From DASVHS01 sp038244815 (GTDB taxonomy: Bacteria; Acidobacteriota; Thermoanaerobaculia; Gp7-AA8): a DNA stretch of 64,000 bases. Within the stretch, counting starts at the first letter, position 1, and each line of letters begins with the position of its first letter. This document shows, piece after piece, positions 16,463 through 24,817 of this stretch. The stretch is taken from contig JBBRTB010000002.1 of the NCBI GenBank assembly GCA_038244815.1, positions 1-64,000 on the forward strand. Reading direction: 5' to 3'. The position numbers were made by a program, and so were the translations under genes. The notes under the pieces were generated by a model, which did not search any database, was not told the DNA's origin, and saw only the letters and a list, made by a program, of their open reading frames with translations.

Positions 16463-17629
16463 ATGCGAAAAATCTCCATCCTCGGCAGCACCGGAAGCAT
16501 CGGCCGCTCCACGCTGGCGGTCGTGGATGCGTTCCCTGATGAGCTGTCGGTGGCCGCGCTGGCGGCGGGGAGCAACACGGAGCTGCTGGCCGAGCAGATC
16601 GAGCGTTACCGGCCGGAGCTCGTCTCGGTGCACGACGCGGATGACGCGGCGCGGTTGCGGTCATCGGTGCGAACGAAGGTGGAGATCGTCTCCGGAATCG
16701 AAGGAGCCAGCGCGGTGGCCTCGCTGCCGGCGGCCGATGCGGTGATCGCGGCAATCGTCGGCGCGGCCGGAATCCCTCCTGTGTACGCCGCGCTGCGTGC
16801 CGGGAAGCGCGTGGGCATTGCCAACAAGGAAGTGCTCGTGGCGGCGGGCGACGTCATGACCCGGGCGGCGCGGGAACATGGAGGCGAGATCCTGCCGGTC
16901 GACTCCGAGCACAACGCCGTGCATCAGGCACTGCGCTGCGGCTCGCACCACGAAGTGCAGCGCATCATCCTCACTGCTTCGGGCGGCCCGTTCCTTTATC
17001 GCGACCTCGACACGTTCCACGACATCACGATCGAGGCGGCGCTCGCGCATCCGACGTGGCGCATGGGCAGCAAGATCTCCATCGACTCGGCCACGATGAT
17101 GAACAAGGGGCTGGAGGTCATCGAGGCCCATCACCTCTTCTCCATGGCCCCGGACCGGATCGACATCCTCATCCACCCGCAGTCGATCGTGCACTCGATG
17201 GTCGAGTACGTCGACGGCTCCATCATGGCCCAGATGTCGACGACGGACATGAAGTTCCCGATCCAGTACGCCCTCCTCTACCCCGAGCGAGTCGTCGCCC
17301 CGTTTGCGCGCCTCGACCTCGGCAAGATCCGCAGCCTGGAGTTTCTGCCGGTCGACGGGCGTCGCTTCCCGGCAGTGGCGCTGGCCTACCAGGCCATGCG
17401 GGCCGGCGGCTCGATGCCGGCGGTACTCAATGCCGCCAACGAGATCGCCGTGGAGCGGTTCCTGGCGGGAGAACTTCCCTTCCTGTCGATCGTAGACATT
17501 GTGAGCCGGGTCCTGGAACGCCATGCCGGGAAGGTGGCCCCCATCGGCACGGTGGAGGAGGCCTTGCACTGGGACGGCTGGGCACGCAATGAGGCGCGCG
17601 GAATCGATGTTGCTATGAGAAGCCGCTGA
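16463..17629 (+). CDS. dxr: 1-deoxy-D-xylulose 5-phosphate reductoisomerase
   Basis: Dxr catalyses the NADPH-dependent second step of the MEP isoprenoid pathway, which feeds UppS upstream. The N-terminal ISILGSTGSIGRSTL is the NADPH fold; DSEHNAVHQ, LTASGGPF, MGSKISIDSATMMNKGLE and HPQSIVHSMVEY are the metal and substrate motifs. Its 388 residues are typical. It follows a heptamer tract. Confidence 0.97.
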   Translation: MRKISILGSTGSIGRSTLAVVDAFPDELSVAALAAGSNTELLAEQIERYRPELVSVHDADDAARLRSSVRTKVEIVSGIEGASAVASLPAADAVIAAIVGAAGIPPVYAALRAGKRVGIANKEVLVAAGDVMTRAAREHGGEILPVDSEHNAVHQALRCGSHHEVQRIILTASGGPFLYRDLDTFHDITIEAALAHPTWRMGSKISIDSATMMNKGLEVIEAHHLFSMAPDRIDILIHPQSIVHSMVEYVDGSIMAQMSTTDMKFPIQYALLYPERVVAPFARLDLGKIRSLEFLPVDGRRFPAVALAYQAMRAGGSMPAVLNAANEIAVERFLAGELPFLSIVDIVSRVLERHAGKVAPIGTVEEALHWDGWARNEARGIDVAMRSR

Positions 17630-17639
17630 ACGGCCATTT

Positions 17640-18965
17640 ATGTCGAATATCCCAACCAACATCTTCGCGTTCGTCCTCGTCCTGGGACTGCTGATCTTCG
17701 CGCACGAGTCCGGCCATTTCTTCGTGGCCAAACTGTTCCGGGTGCGCGTGCTGGTCTTCTCGTTCGGATTCGGGCGGCGCCTTTTCGGCGTCCGCTACGG
17801 AGACACCGACTATCGCGTGTCGCTCATCCCGCTGGGCGGCTACGTGCGCATGGCCGGTGACACGCCCGATGAGGGTGGACCGATCATCGCCACGGGAGCG
17901 CCCGACGAGTTTCTCTCCAAGCCAAAGTGGCAGCGCTTTCTGATCCTGTTCGCGGGCCCGGCGATGAACATCCTCATCGCCATCGTGTTCCTGGCCGGCC
18001 TGGCGATGATGGGCACCGAGTACCGGATCGTGAAGCCGGTCATCGGCACGGTCATCCCGAACAAGCCCGCTGCGCGCGCCGGCCTCCAGCCGGGCGACCG
18101 CATCGTGCGCATCGCCGGCGAGGCCATCAACGACTTCGACGACCTCCGGCTCTCGATCACGATGAACGCCGGCACGCCGCTGCGGGTCGAGTACATCCGC
18201 AACGGGCAACTGCAGGTCACGACGCTCACGCCGGAGCGTGAAAACAGCGAGTACGGCCCGGTCGGCAAAGCCGGCATCACGGCGCGGTTCGAGCCGGTGG
18301 TGGGCCGCGTCATCCCGAATTCGTTCGTGGCCGGGGCCGGCGTGCGCACCGGCGACCGCATCGTCAGCGTCAACGGCCAGCCCGTGAGCGACATGGGTCA
18401 GGTCGACGAGGTTCTGACCAAGGCGCCGAACGCGCCGATGGCTCTCGGCTTTCAGCGTGGAGCGACGCAGTTCGCGGTGAACTACCCGGCGGCGAAGCTC
18501 GACGAGCACGATCCCTATCGCGGCTTCCTGCCGCCGACCCAAACCCGCAAACTGTCGCTCATCCCGGCGATCGGCGAGAGCATCCAGCAGAACATGAAGA
18601 TGCTGCGCTACGCGTTCATGGCCATCGGCCGCATCTTCCGCTCCGAGGGGAGCGTGAAAGAGTTGAGCGGACCGATCTCGATCGCCAGGATCTCCGGCGA
18701 CATGCTGCGGCGGGGCTGGGTGGAGGTGGTGGCGCTGATGGCGATGATCTCGCTGCAGCTGGGGGTGATGAATCTGCTGCCGATTCCGGTGCTGGACGGT
18801 GGCCACATCGCCGTGCTGCTCGTGGAAGGAGCGGCCCGCCGCGATCTCTCGCTGCGGACGAAGGAGCGCATCCAGCAGTTCGGCTTCGCCCTGCTTGCTG
18901 CGCTGATGATCGTCGTGATCTACAACGATGTGATCACGAACGTGATGCGCCTCAGAAACGGGTGA
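17640..18965 (+). CDS. rseP: RIP zinc metalloprotease (site-2 protease)
   Basis: RseP-type proteases cut anti-sigma factors and leftover signal peptides inside the membrane. This 441-residue protein has HESGH (22-26) in the first helix and LLPIPVLDGGH in the last core helices, supplying the zinc ligands. Two PDZ-like regions lie between (PAARAGLQPGDRI and AGAGVRTGDRI). Gene order after dxr is the usual one. Its stop overlaps the start of the next protease gene (GTGA). Confidence 0.95.
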   Translation: MSNIPTNIFAFVLVLGLLIFAHESGHFFVAKLFRVRVLVFSFGFGRRLFGVRYGDTDYRVSLIPLGGYVRMAGDTPDEGGPIIATGAPDEFLSKPKWQRFLILFAGPAMNILIAIVFLAGLAMMGTEYRIVKPVIGTVIPNKPAARAGLQPGDRIVRIAGEAINDFDDLRLSITMNAGTPLRVEYIRNGQLQVTTLTPERENSEYGPVGKAGITARFEPVVGRVIPNSFVAGAGVRTGDRIVSVNGQPVSDMGQVDEVLTKAPNAPMALGFQRGATQFAVNYPAAKLDEHDPYRGFLPPTQTRKLSLIPAIGESIQQNMKMLRYAFMAIGRIFRSEGSVKELSGPISIARISGDMLRRGWVEVVALMAMISLQLGVMNLLPIPVLDGGHIAVLLVEGAARRDLSLRTKERIQQFGFALLAALMIVVIYNDVITNVMRLRNG

Positions 18966-19702
18966 TCGAGCCGCTCGGCTGGGCGCACCTGCTGCTGTTC
19001 GGGATCCTCATCCCGCTCTTCGCCATCCGCGCAGGCAAAGTGATCCGCGAGCGTCCCCTGGGCGATCGGCGGCGCTATTTCCGGGCCATGCTCATGCAGG
19101 TCGGCCTCTTCGCGCTGTTCTCGATCTATGTGGCGCACCGCAACTGGATCGTGATCTTCTCCCGGCGAGCTCCGTCCCCTCCATCGATCGCCACCGGCGG
19201 CGCGCTGCTGGCGATCGCGATTGCGTTCGGCTGGACGCAATGGCGGAAGGCAATCGCCCGGCGCGACAAAGTCGCGGCGCTGTTCATGCCGGTCGACAAC
19301 CGCGAGCGATTGATCTGGATCGCCGCCTCGGCCGTAGCAGGCTTTGGCGAGGAGATCACCTGGCGCGGCGTCCAGACGACGCTGCTGGCGCGACTGACGG
19401 GCAATCTGCTCGTCGCCATCGCCATCACCATCGCGATGTTCTCAGTCGCGCACGCCATTCAGGGCTGGAAGAGCGTCGGCATCATCGCCGTGTTCAGCGC
19501 CTGCTTCCACGCGCTGGTCTGGTTCTCAGGCTCGCTCTACGTGGCCATGGCCGTGCACTTCCTCTACGACCTCGTGGCCGGGTTCTCGTACGCCTATCTC
19601 GGGAAGAAGATGGGTTACTTCACGCCAGTCGACGCGGGCGGCGCTGCATTCAATCGAGTCATTCCGAGCGTCAGCGAAGAATCCGGGCGGGGGATTTCTT
19701 AG
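18962..19702 (+). CDS. CPBP-family intramembrane metalloprotease
   Basis: This 246-residue membrane protein starts at GTG 18962, overlapping the rseP stop. The family's motif 1 is seen as GFGEEITWRGVQTTLL (EExxxR), and motif 2 as FSVAHAIQGWKS. CPBP/Abi proteins are glutamate/metal proteases of the Rce1 type, involved in peptide maturation or immunity; the substrate here is unknown. The last ~14 residues, after FNRV, come from a repeat-like sequence shared with the convergent VOC gene and may be a late addition. Confidence 0.85.
   Translation: MIEPLGWAHLLLFGILIPLFAIRAGKVIRERPLGDRRRYFRAMLMQVGLFALFSIYVAHRNWIVIFSRRAPSPPSIATGGALLAIAIAFGWTQWRKAIARRDKVAALFMPVDNRERLIWIAASAVAGFGEEITWRGVQTTLLARLTGNLLVAIAITIAMFSVAHAIQGWKSVGIIAVFSACFHALVWFSGSLYVAMAVHFLYDLVAGFSYAYLGKKMGYFTPVDAGGAAFNRVIPSVSEESGRGIS
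19658..19702. repeat. Dispersed element at a convergent gene junction
   Basis: GTCATTCCGAGCG at 19658-19670 is the inverse of 126-138. On the plus strand the segment codes the CPBP tail IPSVSEESGRGIS; on the minus strand it codes the VOC tail PKKSPARILR. Similar Ser/Glu/Arg-rich tails recur at gene ends in many metagenomic genomes. The element boundaries are my estimate. Confidence 0.45.
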
Positions 19703-19973
19703 GCATCCCTTTCAACTCAATCGAGAAACGGCTCGAACGGCAGATGGCGCCGTTGTCGGCGAGCTCGCGATGAAGCGCCACCACGTCCTCCACGCCGATC
19801 CACACCCACGTTCCGGCAAGGTAGGTGCCGTGGTCGTCGCGACTGACGAGCGTAAACGAATCGCCGCCCCACGAAGCACAGGACAAGCCCAGGGCCTGAA
19901 CGTAATACTTCACGCTCGCGCCCAGGTCGCGCACGTTGAGAATCGGCACGATGTTCTCGACACGGCCCGTCAT
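19671..19973 (-). CDS. VOC/glyoxalase-like protein, C-terminally truncated
   Basis: I start at ATG 19973, which shares one base with the stop of the upstream VOC gene (TGATG), giving 100 residues. It opens like bleomycin-resistance/glyoxalase relatives (ENIVPILNVRDLGASVKYYV; GTWVWIGVEDVVALHREL). These usually continue about 25 residues further to an ED-DGN-metal strand, which is absent. Instead the frame ends in PKKSPARILR within a repeat-like segment. It is probably a decaying gene without a complete metal site. Confidence 0.65.
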   Translation of the reverse strand: MTGRVENIVPILNVRDLGASVKYYVQALGLSCASWGGDSFTLVSRDDHGTYLAGTWVWIGVEDVVALHRELADNGAICRSSRFSIELKGMPKKSPARILR

Positions 19974-20365
19974 CACGATCGGCGCTCGGACGAAAACACG
20001 AACAGAAACCCGTCCGGATCCTTCACCCGGAAGGTACGCGCGCCCCACGGCATGTCCTTCGGCTCCGTCTCCAGCGTCCCGCCGGCGTCCTTGATCCTTC
20101 CGGCGATCTCGTCGACGTTCTGATTCGTGGTGATCTGCAGCGAGAGCCCCTGCCCCTTGGCCCGGTCCCACCCTTTCGCGCCGTTGTCCTGATTGATCAG
20201 GACGCGCACGTCGCCGGCTTTGAGCGAAACGGCCACGAGCTTTCCCTCCCGCTCGTGCTTCTGATCCACGGCGAAGCCGAAGGCGTCGCGGTACCAGGCC
20301 AGGCTTTTGTCGAGGTCCTTGACGGTGAGGGAGGCGGCCAGGGCGGAGGCGGCGAGGTTTTCCAT
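19973..20365 (-). CDS. VOC-superfamily (glyoxalase/dioxygenase fold) protein
   Basis: This 130-residue protein contains the paired beta-alpha-beta-beta-beta modules: ALAASLTVKDLDKSLAWYRD in the first half and RTFRVKDPDGFLFVF in the second. The family binds metals or small molecules and ranges from lyases to drug-binding proteins; nothing here fixes the substrate. It starts close after cinA, so the three genes are probably one minus-strand unit. Confidence 0.8.
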   Translation of the reverse strand: MENLAASALAASLTVKDLDKSLAWYRDAFGFAVDQKHEREGKLVAVSLKAGDVRVLINQDNGAKGWDRAKGQGLSLQITTNQNVDEIAGRIKDAGGTLETEPKDMPWGARTFRVKDPDGFLFVFSSERRS

Positions 20366-20372
20366 CGATCTT

Positions 20373-21596
20373 TCATCCTTTCCTGATCACGAACAGGCGC
20401 AGCATGTCCAGAGCGTTCTGCGAGGCAAACCACTTGAACATCGGGCGCGGCATCGGCCAGAACACCTTGCGATGTTCGTGCGCGCCGGCGCTGGCGACCG
20501 CGATGTGCACCGTGCCCACCGGTTTGGCCTCAGAGCCGCCGCCCGGGCCGGCGATGCCGGTCACGCCGACGCCGTACGTCGTGTTGAATCGTTCCCGGAT
20601 TCCGCGCGCGAGGGCGACGGCGACTTCCTCCGACACTTCGCCGTGCTTTTCGAGCAGCGATTTGTCGACGCCGGCGATCTCGATCTTCAGTCTGGCATCG
20701 TAGCAGATCGCGCCGCCGAGGTAGTAGCGGGAGCTGCCGGGCGCGTCGGTGATGCGGGAGCCGAGCAGACCGCCGGTACACGACTCGGCCGTGGAAAGCG
20801 TGGCGTTGCGCTGGACCAGCAGCTCGCCGATCATCGCCTCGAGCGTGTCGTCGTCGAAGCCGTAGATGCGGTCGCCGAAGATCTGCAGCAGCTCCTTCTC
20901 CCGTGACGCGATCTCCGCCAGCGATGGATCGAGCAGATGCAGCTCGATCGCCGCGCCCGATGCCAGGATCGTCAACGGCTCGTGGTTGTGGGCGTCGTAG
21001 TACGGCTTCAGCCGCTCCTCGACGAGGGACTCGGTGAGCCCGACGACTTTCAGCACGCGCCGGTGGCGCTGCACGCCGCCCGGGATCTCGCGCAGCCACG
21101 GGCGCAGGTACGTGGCGATCATCCACTCCAGCTCGTGCGGCGGACCGGGGAACACCCACACGTGCCTGCCGCGGATCTCGAGATGGAACCCGGGCGCGGT
21201 GCCGCGCTCGTTCGTGAGCGTCGTCCCTTCCACGAACACACTGGCCTGCCGCTTGTTCACCTCGGGCATCTTCCAGCCGCGTGCGGCGAAGCGCTGCTCG
21301 ATGCGGTCGATGATCGACTGCTCGACCCGAAGCTCGAGCCCGAACGCCTTCGCCAGCGCCTCGCGCGTCAGATCATCCTCGGTCGGCCCGAGGCCGCCGC
21401 TGATGAAGAGGATGTCCACCTGATCGAGCGAAAGACGGATCTCGCTGACGAGATCGTCGAGCCGGTCGCCGACGACGCTCTTGCGCGCCAGCTCGACGCC
21501 GAACTCCTCGAGCGCCAGAGTGATCTTGAGTGAGTTCGTGTCGAGACGCGACGGCCCGAGCATCTCGGAGCCGATGGCGATGATCGCCGCTTTCAT
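20373..21596 (-). CDS. cinA: CinA-family nicotinamide-nucleotide amidohydrolase
   Basis: This 407-residue protein joins two domains. The N-terminal MoCF/COG1058 domain has AIIAIGSEMLGPSRLDTNS and ISGGLGPTEDDLT. The C-terminal CinA amidase domain has STAESCTGGLLGSRI and GVTGIAGPGGGS. The family deamidates NMN and hydrolyses ADP-ribose in pyridine-nucleotide recycling. It diverges from the FAD oxidoreductase across 17 bases. Confidence 0.94.
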   Translation of the reverse strand: MKAAIIAIGSEMLGPSRLDTNSLKITLALEEFGVELARKSVVGDRLDDLVSEIRLSLDQVDILFISGGLGPTEDDLTREALAKAFGLELRVEQSIIDRIEQRFAARGWKMPEVNKRQASVFVEGTTLTNERGTAPGFHLEIRGRHVWVFPGPPHELEWMIATYLRPWLREIPGGVQRHRRVLKVVGLTESLVEERLKPYYDAHNHEPLTILASGAAIELHLLDPSLAEIASREKELLQIFGDRIYGFDDDTLEAMIGELLVQRNATLSTAESCTGGLLGSRITDAPGSSRYYLGGAICYDARLKIEIAGVDKSLLEKHGEVSEEVAVALARGIRERFNTTYGVGVTGIAGPGGGSEAKPVGTVHIAVASAGAHEHRKVFWPMPRPMFKWFASQNALDMLRLFVIRKG

Positions 21597-21613
21597 AGGA
21601 AGCGCATGTTAAC

Positions 21614-22687
21614 GTGAGCGCCGTGCGTTCCGACGTCGTGATCGCCGGTGCGGGCGTCATCGGCTGCAGCGTAGCCTGGCATCTGGCGTCGCGCGGCGTG
21701 AAGGTCGTGGTCGCCGACCGCGGCGATGACTTCGGCGCCGGCAGCACACCGCGCGCGACTGGCGGCTTCCGCTGCCAGTTCGGCACCGAGGTGAACGTGC
21801 GGCTTTCGATGCTCTCGCGCGGGAAGCTGCTGCGGTTCGTGGACGAGATCGGCTGCGACTCCGGCTACCGGCAGCACGGGTATCTGTTCATCGCCCGCAC
21901 GCGGCACGAGATGGACGAGCTCCTGTATGCGCAACGCGTGCAGCACGAGTGCGGACTGAGCGAAGCGCGGACGGTCGACGCCGCCGAGATCCTGCGGCTC
22001 AACCCAGCCATCCGGGACGACGAGCTCATCGGCGGCACCTTCTGCCCCACCGACGGATTCATCGTGGCCATGAAGATCCTCCGTGGCTACGCCGATGCCG
22101 CAAAGCGCCTGGGAGTGGAGTTCCGGTTTGGTGAGAATGTCGCCGCGCTCGATCCGGCCGTGACGTACGTGAACGCCGCCGGGGCCTGGGCGGCGGAGCT
22201 GTGCGACGTGCCGGTCACTCCGCTGCGCCGCCGCGCCGCCTGCACCGTTCCGACGGAGGCGCTGCCCGCGGGCATGCCGATGACGATCTGGGCCGGCGAC
22301 GGCTTTCACATCCGCGTGCGCGACGGCCGGGTGATGCTGGTCTGGCCCGACAATCCGCCCGACGACGGCGCATGGATGGAACGCGTGCTTCGCTTCACGC
22401 ACGAGCGCGTGCCGCTGCTGCGCGATGTTCCGATCGATCCCGCGCAGTGCTGGGAGGGACTCTACGAGATGTCGCCCGACCGTCACGCCATCCTGGGGCG
22501 GCATCCGTCGCGAGAAAACGTGTTCCTCGCGAATGGATCCTCCGGTCACGGCGTGATGCACGCGCCGGCAATCGGGCAGCTCATCGCGGAAATGATCGTG
22601 GATGGGAAGACATCGATCGATGTCAGCGCGCTCAGGCCGGAGCGGTTTGCAGAGGGAAAGATGATCGTCGGGCCGGAGTTGCTGTGA
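21614..22687 (+). CDS. FAD-dependent amino-acid oxidoreductase (DAO family)
   Basis: This 357-residue protein starts at GTG 21614. The dinucleotide-binding motif VVIAGAGVIGCSVAWHLASR is at the N-terminus and the FAD-closing motif GHGVMHAPAIGQLIAE at the C-terminus, as in sarcosine oxidase/glycine oxidase relatives. It probably oxidises a secondary or D-amino acid; the substrate is not determinable. It is a single-gene unit facing the ABC-F gene. Confidence 0.82.
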   Translation: MSAVRSDVVIAGAGVIGCSVAWHLASRGVKVVVADRGDDFGAGSTPRATGGFRCQFGTEVNVRLSMLSRGKLLRFVDEIGCDSGYRQHGYLFIARTRHEMDELLYAQRVQHECGLSEARTVDAAEILRLNPAIRDDELIGGTFCPTDGFIVAMKILRGYADAAKRLGVEFRFGENVAALDPAVTYVNAAGAWAAELCDVPVTPLRRRAACTVPTEALPAGMPMTIWAGDGFHIRVRDGRVMLVWPDNPPDDGAWMERVLRFTHERVPLLRDVPIDPAQCWEGLYEMSPDRHAILGRHPSRENVFLANGSSGHGVMHAPAIGQLIAEMIVDGKTSIDVSALRPERFAEGKMIVGPELL

Positions 22688-22702
22688 GGGTCGCGACCTA
22701 CG

Positions 22703-24628
22703 CTAATCCCTTACGGCCACGCCTTCCTTCTCCCGCTCCAGGTCTTCCCACTTGCGATAGAGCAGCTCGATCATGGCCTTGAGGTCGGCGTTGCGCCCCT
22801 GGATCTTCTTCATCTTCTCGCCGTCGCGATAGACCTCTTCGGTGCTCATGAGCAGGTCGTTGCGCTCGCGCTCGGCCTCGGCGGAGGAGATGCGCGCCTC
22901 AAGCTGCGCCATCTCCTCGTCGATCTTCCTGATTCGCTTGTTGTCTTTCTTTTTCTTCTGGACGGCGGGCGTCTCGACGCGGGCGACGGGCGGAGGCGGC
23001 GGCGCCGCCACGTGAGGCGTCGCCAGTCCCGCCTTCATCCGCTCGACGAGCTCGCTGTAGTTGCCCGCGTACACTTCACCCAGGCCATCTTCGACGAGGA
23101 TGATGTTCTCGGCCACACGATCGATGAAGTAGCGATCGTGCGACACGACGATGAGTGCGCCGGTAAACCCTTCCAGGGCCTCTTCGAGCGCTTCGCGCGT
23201 GTAGACATCGAGATGGTTCGTGGGCTCGTCGAGCAGCATGACGTTGCCGCCGCGGTACATGATTTTCGCCAGGGCCAGCCGTCCCCGTTCGCCGCCCGAC
23301 AGCGCGCTGGTCTTCTTGAACACGTCGTCCTCGAAGAACGAGAACTGCGCCAGGTACGAACGCACCTGCAACTCGGTCTGTGAGTGATCGAGGTTCCACA
23401 CCTCGTCCATCACTGTGCCCTTCGGGTCGAGGTCGCCGAGGGTCTGGTCGTAGTAGCCGGTCTGGACGTTGTGTCCGTAGCCGATGGTGCCTTCGATCGG
23501 CGGCAGACGGCCCGCGAATGTCTTGAGCAGCGTCGACTTGCCTGAGCCGTTCGGACCCATGATGGCGTACCGCTCGCCACGCCGGACGGTCAGGCTGAAG
23601 TGCTCGACAACGCGTTTGTCGCCGTAGCCAGCCGTCACGCGGTCGGCAGTCAGGGCCACGGCGCCGGAGCGCGGACCGGCGTCGAGCTTGAAGTTGGCGA
23701 ACGTTTCGTCGGTCTCGGGCCGCTCCAGCTCATCGAGCCGGTTGAGCATGTTCCGGCGCGACTTGGCCATCTTGGTCTTCTGACCGGCGATGTTGCGCCG
23801 GATGAAGTCCTGCGTCTTCTCGATGAACTCCTGCTGCCGCTCGAAGTCAGTGGCCATCTTCTCGTGACGCTCCGCGCGCAGCTCCACGAAGCGCTCGTAG
23901 TTGCCGTTGTATTCGATGAGTTTTCCGTGCGCGAGCTCGACGATCTTCGACACCGTGCGGTTGAGAAACGTGCGGTCGTGGGAGATCACCAGGTAGCTCC
24001 CCTTGAACGACTGCAGAAACTCCTCGAGGAACTCGATGCCCTTGAGATCGAGATGGTTCGTCGGCTCGTCGAGCAGAAGGAGATCGACTCTGGTCAGCAG
24101 GACGCGCGCGAGCATGGCCCGGTTCTGCTGGCCCCCGCTGAACTCGGCGATGGGACGGTCCCACTCGCTCTTGTCGTTGAAGCCGACACCGCCGAGCACG
24201 CGCTCGACCTCGGCGTGCAAGGTGTAGCCGTCGGCGTGCTCGTAGTCGTGCTGCAGCTCCGCGTACTTCTCGAGGAGCCGCTCGTGATCGGGCCGCGCCG
24301 GATCGGCCAGATCGTGCTCGATGGCCCGCATCTTCCGCTCGATCGTCAGCACCTCCGCGAAGGCAGTCTCCACGAAGTCGAAGAGCGACATCCCCGGTTC
24401 GGCGTCGAGATGCTGGCCGACGTGACCGGTGGTCAGCCCCGACGCGCGCAGCACCGAGCCGTGGTCCGGCTCCTCCTGCTTGAGCAACAGGCGGAACAAC
24501 GTCGTCTTGCCGGCCCCGTTTCGCCCGACCAGGCCCACATGCTCGCCCGGGTTGTGCTGCCACGTCGCACCCTTGAGGATGTCGTGCGGGCCGTAGCTTT
24601 TCTCGATGTTGTCGAAGCGGTAGAGCAT
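22703..24628 (-). CDS. ABC-F family ATPase (ribosome-associated)
   Basis: This 641-residue soluble protein has two ABC cassettes and no membrane part. Walker A motifs are GRNGAGKTT and GPNGSGKST; signatures are SGGQQNR and SGGERGR. Each is followed by a LLLDEPTNHLD or MLLDEPTNHLD Walker B. The linker between cassettes is charged, and the C-terminus carries a lysine/glutamate coiled coil (from about 555). ABC-F proteins act in the ribosomal E site to rescue stalled translation or confer antibiotic protection; which type this is cannot be said. Confidence 0.92.
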   Translation of the reverse strand: MLYRFDNIEKSYGPHDILKGATWQHNPGEHVGLVGRNGAGKTTLFRLLLKQEEPDHGSVLRASGLTTGHVGQHLDAEPGMSLFDFVETAFAEVLTIERKMRAIEHDLADPARPDHERLLEKYAELQHDYEHADGYTLHAEVERVLGGVGFNDKSEWDRPIAEFSGGQQNRAMLARVLLTRVDLLLLDEPTNHLDLKGIEFLEEFLQSFKGSYLVISHDRTFLNRTVSKIVELAHGKLIEYNGNYERFVELRAERHEKMATDFERQQEFIEKTQDFIRRNIAGQKTKMAKSRRNMLNRLDELERPETDETFANFKLDAGPRSGAVALTADRVTAGYGDKRVVEHFSLTVRRGERYAIMGPNGSGKSTLLKTFAGRLPPIEGTIGYGHNVQTGYYDQTLGDLDPKGTVMDEVWNLDHSQTELQVRSYLAQFSFFEDDVFKKTSALSGGERGRLALAKIMYRGGNVMLLDEPTNHLDVYTREALEEALEGFTGALIVVSHDRYFIDRVAENIILVEDGLGEVYAGNYSELVERMKAGLATPHVAAPPPPPVARVETPAVQKKKKDNKRIRKIDEEMAQLEARISSAEAERERNDLLMSTEEVYRDGEKMKKIQGRNADLKAMIELLYRKWEDLEREKEGVAVRD

Positions 24629-24649
24629 TGTCGGGTGTTGTTGGGGACC

Positions 24650-24785
24650 GGTTAGCGGTTAGCGGTTAGCCGGTAGCCGGTAGCCGGTAGCCGGTAGCCG
24701 GTAGCCGGTAGCCGTTAACCGTTCCCTGATAGAACCATTCCCGGTTCCCGGTTACCGGTTACCGGCTAACTGCTAACTGCTACCC
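24650..24785. repeat. Heptamer arrays forming a long hairpin upstream of pdxJ
   Basis: Nine consecutive heptamers run from 24650 to 24712, three GGTTAGC and six CGGTAGC. A second tract with GCTAACT units occupies 24750-24785. The 31-base arms 24655-24685 and 24750-24780 are inverted copies differing at four positions. All four would be G-U pairs in a plus-strand RNA. The segment fills most of the gap between the divergent ABC-F and pdxJ genes. Confidence 0.9.
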
Positions 24786-24817
24786 CGATCCCAGCTACCG
24801 CCTGCTACCCTAGCGCC

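Noticed and set aside
24650..24785. Possible CRISPR array
   Set aside because: Units are 7 bases, contiguous and without spacers; no cas genes in the window.
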